From positions 1 through 7,599 of the forward strand of contig SKKS01000298.1 of the NCBI GenBank assembly GCA_007123625.1: a stretch of 7,599 nt of DNA. Reading direction: 5' to 3'. The position numbers and the translations under genes were made by a program. How positions within the stretch are numbered: position 1 is the stretch's first letter; the number at the start of each line of letters is the position of its first letter. This document shows positions 1 through 6,126 of this stretch, piece after piece. The notes beneath the pieces were generated by a model that made no database searches, was not told the DNA's origin, and was given only the letters and a program-made list of their open reading frames with translations. This stretch comes from Paracoccaceae bacterium (lineage in GTDB: Bacteria > Pseudomonadota > Alphaproteobacteria > Rhodobacterales > Rhodobacteraceae).

Positions 1-174
1 GCGGGCCACGTCGGCATCGGTCAGGGGGCGGTATTGCCCGCCTTCCAGCCCCGGGCGGACCGGGCGCAGGGCCTGATCCAGTGGCGCCGCGCGGGTGGCA
101 ACGCGCGCGGCGCGCCCCCCACTGCGGCGGCTGGGGGCTGTGGGTGTCCGGGGGGCATCCTGCACATCGTTCAT
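1..174 (-). CDS. MttB-family (trimethylamine/betaine) corrinoid methyltransferase, N-terminal fragment
   Basis: Seen: an open frame of 58 codons starts with ATG at 174 and runs without a stop off the left edge. A Shine-Dalgarno AAGGA (complement of 183-187) lies 8 bases before the ATG. The protein opens with a basic, Arg/Gly/Ala-rich leader and continues into LRPVRPGLEGGQYRPLTDAD. Known: this opening (basic leader, then RPVRPGL-EGG-Y-PL-DAD) is how many rhodobacterial members of the trimethylamine methyltransferase family (COG5598, MttB-like) begin. They move a methyl group from a quaternary or tertiary amine to a cobalamin-binding corrinoid protein in the cytoplasm. Inference: most such proteins in this group lack pyrrolysine and probably act on betaine-like substrates; the region that would show this lies outside the window. 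The gene is divergent from the LysR gene at 305, with a LysR-type operator between them, so it is probably that regulator's target. Only the N-terminus is visible, so the family call rests on a short stretch. Confidence 0.72.
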   Translation of the reverse strand, partial: MNDVQDAPRTPTAPSRRSGGRAARVATRAAPLDQALRPVRPGLEGGQYRPLTDADVAR

Positions 175-223
175 GGCGCGGGTCCTTGCGCTGGCAGCGC
201 GCCGATATGGCGCGCCGTGGGAT

Positions 224-253
224 AGTATTCGCTGCGCGGAAATGGATTTTCAA
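224..253 (-). promoter_or_regulatory. Candidate sigma70-type promoter for the MttB-family gene
   Basis: On the minus strand, TTGAAA (complement of 248-253, five of six matches to TTGACA) is followed after 18 bases by AATACT (complement of 224-229, four of six matches to TATAAT). Transcription would begin near 217, giving a leader of about 43 bases that contains the AAGGA ribosome site at 183-187. This is one of the few relatively AT-rich patches in the window. The boxes were assigned by eye; the main support is that the dyad at 274-292 then falls at the usual LysR activation distance. Confidence 0.4.
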
Positions 254-273
254 TTCGGCACCGCCGATGCTAT

Positions 274-292
274 TGATCGGAAACTCCGATCA
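274..292. promoter_or_regulatory. LysR-type operator (ATC-N9-GAT dyad)
   Basis: The sequence TGATCGGA, three bases, TCCGATCA is a perfect 8-bp inverted repeat. Inside it, 276-290 reads ATC-N9-GAT and 277-289 reads T-N11-A, the classical LysR-family recognition pattern. Its centre (283) lies about 66 bases upstream of the predicted start of the divergent MttB-family transcript, the usual recognition-site position for LysR activators. It also ends 12 bases before the LysR start codon, so the same site could give autorepression. The palindrome is seen directly; its binding by the neighbouring regulator is inferred. Confidence 0.65.
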
Positions 293-304
293 GATGGCGG
301 GCAG

Positions 305-1180
305 ATGCAGACGGACTGGATCGACACTTTCCTGGATCTGCTGGACACCGGCAGCTTTCACCGCTCCGCCGAGCGGCTGGGCGTCGGGCAGTCCACGATT
401 TCGGCGCGGATCAAGGCGCTTGAATCCGAGATGGGCGCGCGCCTGCTGACCCGGTCGCGCGCGGGCACACGACCGACGACGGCGGGGTTGCAGTTCGCGC
501 CCGAGGCACGCGCGATCCGCCGCCTGTGGCAGGGCGCGCTGCAGCAGGTGCGCGGTTCAGGCACCCACGCTGTAACCGTGCGGCTGGGTATCCAGCACGA
601 CCTGGCGGGGGGCGAGCTGGGCCTGTGGCTGGCCGACCTGCGCGCCCGCCTGCCCGAATGCGCGATCTATCTGGAGCCCGATTATTCCACCCAGATGTGT
701 GCCGATCTGGAAACCGGCGCGCTGGATTTCGCGGTCATGTTCACCCCGCGCGCGCATCCTGACCTGCACGTGGTGACACTGGGCGAATTGCGTTACCGTA
801 TGGTCAGCACGAGCGCCGACAGCTTGGCGCAGGTTGCGGCGGACAGCTATATACGTGGCAACTATGCGCCCGCCTTCGCCACATCCCACAGCGCCACCCT
901 GCCACGGCTGGCGGATACGTCCCTGGCCAGCGGTCAGGCGGCGGCGGTGGCGGGAATGCTGCGGTCAATCGGCGGCAGCGCCTATCTGCCGCAGACGATG
1001 GCCCGCGCGCTTGCAGCCGAAGGGGTGGTGCGGCTTGTCGGCGACGCGCCAGTGCTGACGCAGCCGGTGCACGGAGCGATGCTGTTGTCGATGCGCACGC
1101 GACGGCTGCAGGTAGCGTTGCTGGACATCACACGGCGGCGGCTGGCGACAATGGGCGCATCAGGGACGGCGCGCGCGTGA
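305..1180 (+). CDS. LysR-family transcriptional regulator
   Basis: A 291-residue protein, a usual length for the family. Residues 1-60 form the winged helix-turn-helix: FLDLLDTGSFHRSAERLGVG followed by QSTISARIKALE, then MGARLLTRSRAGTRPTTAG, which corresponds to the family's LFxR...LTxAG segment. The rest (about 88 onward, from VTVRLGIQ) is the periplasmic-binding-protein-like effector domain, including ETGALDFAVMF, a form of the family's L..G.LDlai motif. I chose ATG 305 because it leaves the usual few residues before the helix-turn-helix; an upstream in-frame ATG at 242 would put the operator dyad inside the gene. The ribosome site is weak (GGCGGG just upstream). It diverges from an MttB-family methyltransferase gene and is probably its regulator. 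The effector cannot be read from the sequence; a methylated amine is a reasonable guess from context only. Its stop lies 13 bases from that of the convergent gene. Confidence 0.9.
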   Translation: MQTDWIDTFLDLLDTGSFHRSAERLGVGQSTISARIKALESEMGARLLTRSRAGTRPTTAGLQFAPEARAIRRLWQGALQQVRGSGTHAVTVRLGIQHDLAGGELGLWLADLRARLPECAIYLEPDYSTQMCADLETGALDFAVMFTPRAHPDLHVVTLGELRYRMVSTSADSLAQVAADSYIRGNYAPAFATSHSATLPRLADTSLASGQAAAVAGMLRSIGGSAYLPQTMARALAAEGVVRLVGDAPVLTQPVHGAMLLSMRTRRLQVALLDITRRRLATMGASGTARA

Positions 1181-1193
1181 AGGGACCCGCCTC

Positions 1194-1532
1194 TCAGCCG
1201 TGCTCGGTGGCGCCCTGCATCCGCTCGATCTTGCTGCGCAGCCGCTCGATTTCCGCGCGCGCATCGCGCAGGCCATCCATCGCGGCCTGCAGTTCGGCAT
1301 CCGTCTGGCTGAGCTGGGTGCTCAATTCGTATTCGCGCGCCTCGATATAAGCCAGCGCCTGATCGCGGATATCCTCGGCCTCGTGCAGGGCCTGGGCCAT
1401 GCGCTCCAGCTCGCCGATATCGGCCTGACTGACGCGGGTGAACCGATGCAAAAGCCAGTACGCGAACCATCCCAGCGCGAACGCCGCGAACAGGATCAGC
1501 GCCGTGACGATCACGAATTCCGTCCGGTTCAT
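1194..1532 (-). CDS. Small single-span membrane protein with coiled coil
   Basis: 112 residues. Residues 6-29 form one hydrophobic segment (FVIVTALILFAAFALGWFAY at its core). Residues about 38-108 are highly charged and heptad-like, rich in Glu, Arg, Ala, Leu and Gln, and predict a long alpha-helical coiled coil, probably cytoplasmic with the N-terminus as membrane anchor. The start at 1532 has a good ribosome site (AAGGA, complement of 1543-1547, 10 bases away); an in-frame ATG nine codons upstream (1559) would place that site inside the gene. The gene lies 77 bases downstream of the OmpA-like gene on the same strand and is probably cotranscribed with it, which suggests an envelope role. I do not recognise a named family; similar short anchor-plus-coiled-coil proteins are common hypotheticals in Rhodobacteraceae. 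No enzymatic motif is visible. Confidence 0.8.
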   Translation of the reverse strand: MNRTEFVIVTALILFAAFALGWFAYWLLHRFTRVSQADIGELERMAQALHEAEDIRDQALAYIEAREYELSTQLSQTDAELQAAMDGLRDARAEIERLRSKIERMQGATEHG

Positions 1533-1609
1533 GGGCTGATCTTCCTTCTCGCTGCGCACCCGGCCATGCCGGAAGGTTCGGTTTCGCGCGAGGCGTGGCG
1601 CGGCATCTT

Positions 1610-3550
1610 TCAGTCCCGCGCGGGGCGCGGGGCGGGACGCGGTGTTTCGCCCGCCCCTTCGGTTACCCTGATTTCCAACTGGGCTTCAAGCTCGGGATCG
1701 CGTTCCATCGGGATCACCGGCTCGGGGGCTGCGCGGCCCGGCAGCCTGAATTCGATCCGCCGGTTCGCTTCGCGCCCAGCGGCGGTGGCATTGTCGGCGA
1801 TGGGGTTCTCTTCGCCATAGCCCTTGGCAACCAGCCCCGACACCAGCACCTGCCGGGTCATGAGTGCTTCCAGCACCGCCTCGGCCCGGCGCTGGCTGAG
1901 GGCAAGGTTGCCCTCGGCGCTGCCCTGACTGTCGGTATGGCCGCCGATTTCCATTTCCAGCGCGCCGCACTCGCGCATCACGTCGCCGATCTGGTCCAGC
2001 GTGGCTTGTGTCTCGCTGTCGATCCGGGCCGATCCCGGGGCGAAGGTGATCTGCCGTTCCGCCAGAATCTCGCCGATCCAGGCTTCGCAGCGTTCGGGCG
2101 TCGGAATCAGCGACGCGGGATCAAGGCTTTCGTCATAGCGGACATTGACACGAAAATCCGCCCCTTGCCCCAGCTTGTCAGACAGGATGCGCGACACCGC
2201 GTCGCTGGCCTCGGCGTTGCCGCTTACGCCGCGCAGGTCGATCCGGTCCGGACGCACTGTGACGGTGCCGTTGTCCAGTTCCGACAACGCCTCGATCGCG
2301 GTCAGGCTTTTGAGCGGCCAGCCGTCGGGCAGCCCCTCGTCCAGCCGCGCCGCCATTTCCACCGCCTGCCAGCCGAAACGCGCGCGTGCATATGCATGGA
2401 CCGAATCGCGGATGCGTTCATCGGTCAGCCGCCCATGCAGCCGCACCACCCCGTCCGGGGTCAGGATGGCCACGAATTCCACCGGATCGTCGTCCACTGC
2501 ATCGGTGTCGGCGGGCGGATCGAGCCGCACCGCCTGCAGCGAGAACACATCGGGCAACGTGCCTTCAAGCTGCCCTGCAAGGCGGTCGAAAGTGGATTGC
2601 CCGATAACATGCGGCACCACCAGGGACACTTCGGTGTCCGAAAGGGTGATCGACCCCTCGCCCAGCCGCGCCATCGTTTCGACCGAAAGCCGCGCAGCTT
2701 CGGCCCAGCGCGGCGAGGGGGTGCCCATGCCAAGCGTGCAGCTGATCGATCCCGACATGCCCGCGGCCCGCGCGGCGGCTATGATTTCCTGGCGCGCTTC
2801 GTCAGTGTCGGCCGAACACGCATCGAAGCGCGGCAGGCCGTCCTCGATAGTGAAACGCAGCGTAAAGGGCGTGATTACCGGGCGCGGTGAGGTGATCTGC
2901 AGGTCCAGCTCCAACCCCGAAGGTCGCCCCTGGCGCAGGCGCGTTTCCAGTTCGCGGCGCGACTGGGCGTCGGCAGCAAGCGCCGTGACCGTGACCTTTT
3001 CCGGCGTGACCGACACCTTCGAGACCGGCAGCACGCGCAGCGCGTCGATGGCAAAGCCGACCGCGCGTTCCCAGCCCTGCGGCAGCGGATAGTCGGCTGT
3101 TTCGACCATCTCGGACACGTTGATCCCGTCAGCCATCGCGGCGATTCGGTCAAGCACGGCCTCGGGGTCATAGGCCAGCGGCACCAGTCCGATCACCGAC
3201 ACATCGTCGCGGTTGCGCAGGATTTCCATCTGAAACGACGGCGCCTGAATCTCGAGAGAGGCAGTCACCGCGATTTCGTCCAGAACCCGCGCACCGTCCA
3301 CGATCTGCCCGGCAAGGGTCAGGGCGCGAAAGCGCTCGGCCTCGGTCGGGCTGGTGCCGCGGATAGTCACCAGAAGTCCATCGGTTTCCACCGAGGCCCA
3401 GGCGATCCCGTCGGTGGTCAGGCGCTCCACGATCTCGGCGCGGGTCTGACGTTCGATCAGGGTCGCCGCACCCGTAGCGGCGCCAAGAGCCAGCAGGGCG
3501 GCGCCCCCGAAAGCGGCGATTGCAACAAGTGCCTCGCGGGATGGCAGCAT
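1610..3550 (-). CDS. OmpA-family peptidoglycan-binding protein with repeated BON-like modules
   Basis: 646 residues. Residues 7-32 are a hydrophobic Ala/Gly/Leu-rich segment, an uncleaved signal anchor or signal peptide. Residues about 495-603 are an OmpA C-terminal domain, with the core GGHTDSQGSAEGNLALSQRR (536-555) and the closing REANRRIEFRL. D540 and R555, 15 residues apart, match the pair that holds diaminopimelate of peptidoglycan in OmpA domains. Between lies a set of weakly similar modules of about 100 residues, each with a Trp (W160, W282, W411), an alpha helix and an alternating beta pattern such as VTVRPDRIDLRG, which resemble BON domains; 35-97 is a further copy. The tail after 604 is Pro/Glu-rich. 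Start 3550 has AGGA 9 bases upstream; an upstream ATG at 3610 would overlap the ubiA stop. It probably acts in the periplasm, tying membrane to cell wall. The family resembles BON-plus-OmpA proteins such as Rv0899; the exact role is unknown. Likely cotranscribed with ubiA upstream and the coiled-coil gene downstream. Confidence 0.9.
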   Translation of the reverse strand: MLPSREALVAIAAFGGAALLALGAATGAATLIERQTRAEIVERLTTDGIAWASVETDGLLVTIRGTSPTEAERFRALTLAGQIVDGARVLDEIAVTASLEIQAPSFQMEILRNRDDVSVIGLVPLAYDPEAVLDRIAAMADGINVSEMVETADYPLPQGWERAVGFAIDALRVLPVSKVSVTPEKVTVTALAADAQSRRELETRLRQGRPSGLELDLQITSPRPVITPFTLRFTIEDGLPRFDACSADTDEARQEIIAAARAAGMSGSISCTLGMGTPSPRWAEAARLSVETMARLGEGSITLSDTEVSLVVPHVIGQSTFDRLAGQLEGTLPDVFSLQAVRLDPPADTDAVDDDPVEFVAILTPDGVVRLHGRLTDERIRDSVHAYARARFGWQAVEMAARLDEGLPDGWPLKSLTAIEALSELDNGTVTVRPDRIDLRGVSGNAEASDAVSRILSDKLGQGADFRVNVRYDESLDPASLIPTPERCEAWIGEILAERQITFAPGSARIDSETQATLDQIGDVMRECGALEMEIGGHTDSQGSAEGNLALSQRRAEAVLEALMTRQVLVSGLVAKGYGEENPIADNATAAGREANRRIEFRLPGRAAPEPVIPMERDPELEAQLEIRVTEGAGETPRPAPRPARD

Positions 3551-3610
3551 GCGGGTGTTTCCTGTCTCCGGTTGTCCCCGCCCCCTAGCGCCTTGAGACC
3601 CGGGCTGCAA

Positions 3611-4612
3611 TCAAACGAAAAGTGTAACGGCAAGAAACAGCGCAACGATCAGTCCGGCATCGCGGTTGGACCGGAACATGGCCAGACAACTTTGTGTGTC
3701 GTCGATGTCCAGTTTGCCCAGTTGCCAGTTCATGTGCGCGCCCATGGCCCATGCGGCAGCCAACCCGAGCGACATCTTCAGCGGGTCGGCCAACGGCGCC
3801 AGCGCATAAATCACCGCCAGCGACATCAGCACCACCGTGGCCACGAGAAACCCGCGCAGCCAGTCCATGGTATTCTCGCCAAACAGAAGCGCGGTGGATT
3901 TCACGCCGATCAGCGCATCGTCTTCCTTGTCCTGATGGGCATAGATGGTGTCGTAGAAAATGGTCCAGCAGATGCCTGCCAGATAGAGGAATACCGCAGG
4001 CAGCGCCACGGCGCCGGTCTGCGCCGTCCACGCCAGAAGCGCGCCCCAGTTGAACGCAAGGCCAAGGAATATCTGCGGCCACCAGGTGAACCGCTTGGCA
4101 AAGGGATATATTGCCACCAGCCCCAGCGACAGCACCCCCAACAGAATGGCATTGAGGTTGAAGGTCAGCAGGATCAGCAGCGCGATCGCGGACTGCGCGC
4201 CCATCCAGATCAGCGCGTCGCGCGTGCTGACCTGCCCCGACGGGATGGGCCGCAACGCGGTGCGCGCCACACGGCCATCGATATCGCGGTCGGTGACATC
4301 ATTCCAGGTACAGCCCGCCCCGCGCATCAGGAACGCACCTATCCCGCAGCCGACGACGATCCAGATGGTCAGCCAGCCCGCGCGATCAGGCATCGCCGCC
4401 GCGCCCAGCAGCGCCCCCCACCAGCACGGCAGCAGCAGCAACCATGTGCCGATGGGGCGGTCGGCGCGGGACAGGCGGAGGAAGGGGCGGGTCTGCGGCG
4501 GTGCATAGAGGTCGACCCAGTTGCCCGGCGGGGCGTCGGCAACCGGCGCGGCCTGTGGCCCCTGCTCACGCTGCCCGTCTTCACGCTGCCCGTCCTCACC
4601 CCGGACCTGCAT
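3611..4612 (-). CDS. ubiA: 4-hydroxybenzoate polyprenyltransferase
   Basis: An integral membrane prenyltransferase that attaches the polyprenyl tail (decaprenyl in this bacterial group) to 4-hydroxybenzoate in ubiquinone synthesis. From start 4612 it has 333 residues. The family's SRADRPIGTWLLLLPCWW opening helix is at 48-65. The first Asp-rich motif NDVTDRDID (104-112) and the second, DTIYAHQDKEDD (221-232), bind Mg-diphosphate; IGVKSTALLFG follows. Eight or nine hydrophobic spans cover the rest. Start choice: ATG 4612 has AGGA 7 bases upstream and gives about 29 residues before the conserved GNWVD, near the family norm. An in-frame ATG at 4681 would add 23 charged residues, has only a weak GGGA, and would leave no spacer to the divergent rsmE. 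The N-terminus contains a short tandem repeat (EDGQR twice). The stop is 60 bases before the OmpA-like gene, so an operon is possible. Confidence 0.95.
   Translation of the reverse strand: MQVRGEDGQREDGQREQGPQAAPVADAPPGNWVDLYAPPQTRPFLRLSRADRPIGTWLLLLPCWWGALLGAAAMPDRAGWLTIWIVVGCGIGAFLMRGAGCTWNDVTDRDIDGRVARTALRPIPSGQVSTRDALIWMGAQSAIALLILLTFNLNAILLGVLSLGLVAIYPFAKRFTWWPQIFLGLAFNWGALLAWTAQTGAVALPAVFLYLAGICWTIFYDTIYAHQDKEDDALIGVKSTALLFGENTMDWLRGFLVATVVLMSLAVIYALAPLADPLKMSLGLAAAWAMGAHMNWQLGKLDIDDTQSCLAMFRSNRDAGLIVALFLAVTLFV
4566..4595. repeat. 15-bp tandem repeat in the ubiA N-terminus
   Basis: Two adjacent 15-base copies, 4566-4580 and 4581-4595, read TCACGCTGCCCGTC plus T or C and differ only at the last base. 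A third partial copy begins at 4596 (TCACC). Because the unit is a multiple of three, it encodes a repeated EDGQR pentapeptide in the disordered head of UbiA and keeps the frame. This looks like slippage-type expansion in a region with little constraint. Confidence 0.85.
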
Positions 4613-4693
4613 TGGCTGGTCCTGCACTGGCGCCGGGTCCGCAGCCTTTCCGTGCTCTGGCTTTTCGTCTCTCTCGGTCATATGTTCGGTCCC

Positions 4694-5431
4694 ATGACAC
4701 AGGCGTCCGACAGCCCGCGCGTGCGGCTTTATGTAAAGCACCCGCTGGGGCCGGGGCAACCTGTTGTCCTTGAGCGCGATCAGGCACATTACCTGTTCAA
4801 CGTGATGCGGCTGGGCCCGGGCGACGCGGTAGAGGTGTTCAACGGCACTGATGGCGCATGGCTGGCGCGGGTTGCCGCGGCTGACCGGCGCGGGGGCACG
4901 CTGGAGTGTGTGCGGCAAACCGCCGCGCAGCGCGCAGCCCCCGACCTGTGGCTGTTGTTCGCGCCGGTCAAGAAGGCGCGCACCGATTTCATCGTCGAAA
5001 AGGCTACCGAAATGGGCGCGGCGCGGATCGTCCCGGTGCAAACCCGGTTCACGAATTCAGAGCGCGTGCGCCAGGACCGGCTGCAGGCCCATGCCGTCGA
5101 GGCCGCGGAGCAATGCGGCGCGACCCATATCCCCGAGCTCGCACCCATGGTCCGGCTGGATCGGTTGCTGGCCGACTGGGACGGAGCACGGCGAATCCTC
5201 TGGGCCGATGAAACGCCCGAGGCGCCGAAGGCTGGTTTTGACGGGCTGACGCCCGGCCCCTGGGCAGTGCTGATCGGCCCCGAAGGCGGATTCGCCGAAA
5301 CCGAGCGCGACCGGCTGCGCGCGCTAGCATGCGTCACGCCTGTCGGGCTGGGTCCCCGTATCCTGCGCGCCGAAACGGCCGCCGTAGCCGCATTGACGCT
5401 GTGGCAGATTCATCTGGGGGACTGGACATGA
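4694..5431 (+). CDS. rsmE: 16S rRNA (uracil-1498-N3)-methyltransferase
   Basis: 245 residues, the normal size for RsmE, a SPOUT-class enzyme that uses S-adenosylmethionine to methylate N3 of U1498 in 16S rRNA of the 30S subunit. The N-terminal PUA-like RNA-binding part includes QAHYLFNVMRLGPGD (about 30-45) and FNG. The catalytic knot shows KKARTDFIVEKATEMGAARI, then the cofactor-binding IGPEGGF (194-200) and LGPRILRAET (219-228), all family hallmarks. The start was placed at ATG 4694, giving the short lead MTQASDSP before VRLYV; an ATG at 4682 is also in frame and adds four residues. Neither has a visible Shine-Dalgarno site. TATGTT at 4681-4686 could be a -10 box, which would make the message leaderless or nearly so. 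Its stop overlaps the next gene's start (ATGA), so the two are translationally coupled. Divergent from ubiA. Confidence 0.95.
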   Translation: MTQASDSPRVRLYVKHPLGPGQPVVLERDQAHYLFNVMRLGPGDAVEVFNGTDGAWLARVAAADRRGGTLECVRQTAAQRAAPDLWLLFAPVKKARTDFIVEKATEMGAARIVPVQTRFTNSERVRQDRLQAHAVEAAEQCGATHIPELAPMVRLDRLLADWDGARRILWADETPEAPKAGFDGLTPGPWAVLIGPEGGFAETERDRLRALACVTPVGLGPRILRAETAAVAALTLWQIHLGDWT

Positions 5432-5958
5432 TCCGCCCCGAACTGCGGGCCGCCCTGCAGCGCTGGCGCGAGGTGCTGGTGGGGGCTGCGGTCGCAGCGC
5501 TTGGCCTGTGGTGGCTGCGCGCGTCCGGCAGCGGGTTCTTTCAGGTGCTGGCCGGGGCAGTGGCGCTGGTGGGTGCGGCGCTGTCATGGATCGGCTACCG
5601 GCGGCTGCGGTTCGCCGGGGCCGCGCAGGGCCCGGGAATCGTGCAGGTGGTCGAGGGGCAGATTTCGTTCTTCGGGCCGTATCAGGGTGGGTTCATCGCG
5701 CTGCGCGACCTGGATGAATTGCATCTGGTCGACCACGGCCGGGCGTGGATGCTGCTGCCTTCGGGCGATGTGCCGGTCACGATCCCGGTGGGCGCCGAAG
5801 GGGCGGCGGCGCTGTTCGATGCTTTTGCCAGCCTGCCGGGCATGGACATGAAGGCGCTGGTGCGCGCCCGTGATGCGCGCGATCCCCCCGCTACACAGGT
5901 ACTGTGGGTTCATCCGCGCCGCGCAGGCGCCCGCACGACCCTGACCCGCGCGCACTGA
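5428..5958 (+). CDS. Conserved two-span membrane protein of unknown function
   Basis: 176 residues, not assigned to a named family. Residues 1-14 are amphipathic and basic. Two hydrophobic spans, about 15-32 and 36-55, are joined by a very short turn (ASGSG), so both ends should face the same side. The rest (about 60-170) is a soluble domain with alternating beta strands (IVQVVEGQISFFGP, GGFIALRDLDELHLV, WMLLPSGDVPVTIPV) and then a helix (GAAALFDAFASLPG). That order of strands closed by a helix resembles bacterial PH-like domains attached to a membrane hairpin; this is my reading, not a confirmed hit. The ATG overlaps the rsmE stop by four bases and has GGGGGA at 5416-5421, 6 bases upstream, so translation is coupled to rsmE. 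I recall a small gene at this place between rsmE and gshA in related genomes. The extreme C-terminus (after about 155) is Arg/Pro/Thr-rich and probably disordered. Confidence 0.85.
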   Translation: MIRPELRAALQRWREVLVGAAVAALGLWWLRASGSGFFQVLAGAVALVGAALSWIGYRRLRFAGAAQGPGIVQVVEGQISFFGPYQGGFIALRDLDELHLVDHGRAWMLLPSGDVPVTIPVGAEGAAALFDAFASLPGMDMKALVRARDARDPPATQVLWVHPRRAGARTTLTRAH

Positions 5959-6126
5959 TCCGCGTGCGCTTGCGATGCTTGCGATTACCTTCCTGCGTGC
6001 GCGCCCGCGTACGGACCTGCCTCTGTCATGCGCGGGCGAGGGACACGCAGACGCGGACCTGCCTTGACTCGGGGCACGCAGCGGACCAAGTGTCGGCCCA
6101 ACAGCGAACAGACCGGAGCCATCGCC
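5959..6126. other. Intergenic region before gshA
   Basis: These 168 bases have no convincing gene. They contain a 9-base tandem duplication GCTTGCGAT (5968-5976 and 5977-5985), and a stem CGCCCGCG (6002-6009) with CGCGGGCG (6031-6038) and a 21-base loop. That stem could help end the rsmE transcript but has no T-run. TTGACT at 6064-6069 is a possible -35 box for gshA, but the matching -10 about 17 bases later (CAAGTG) is poor. The gshA ribosome site GGAG is at 6115-6118. An in-frame extension of gshA back to an ATG at 6028 is Arg-rich and unlike the family, so I treat this region as non-coding. Confidence 0.6.
6012..6064. repeat. Pair of 11-bp direct repeats upstream of gshA
   Basis: CGGACCTGCCT occurs at 6012-6022 and again, identically, at 6054-6064, 42 bases apart (about four helical turns). 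The second copy ends on the first T of the candidate -35 box TTGACT. The spacing would put both copies on the same face of the DNA, as for a regulator binding in tandem, but no known operator is recognised and a chance repeat in GC-rich DNA cannot be excluded. Confidence 0.5.

Noticed and set aside
95..304. Upstream extension of the LysR frame to ATG 95 or 242
   Set aside because: It overlaps the MttB-family gene and the operator dyad and adds residues before the helix-turn-helix that the family lacks.
1181..1193. Terminator between the convergent LysR and coiled-coil genes
   Set aside because: Only 13 bases separate the stops, and I see no hairpin with a T-run there or just inside either gene.
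1595..2890. Long plus-strand frames (also 2145-3092) opposite the OmpA-like gene
   Set aside because: Their composition is low in structure and Arg/Pro/Ser-rich or His/Gln-rich, and the minus strand in the same place carries clear OmpA motifs. They are shadows, not an antisense gene.
3572..4693. N-terminal extension of the rsmE frame back to 3572
   Set aside because: It would run through the whole of ubiA in antisense. RsmE is complete from 4694 with normal family length.
4682..5041. Extension of the ubiA frame upstream to 5041
   Set aside because: That stretch lies antisense to conserved rsmE sequence and has no UbiA similarity.
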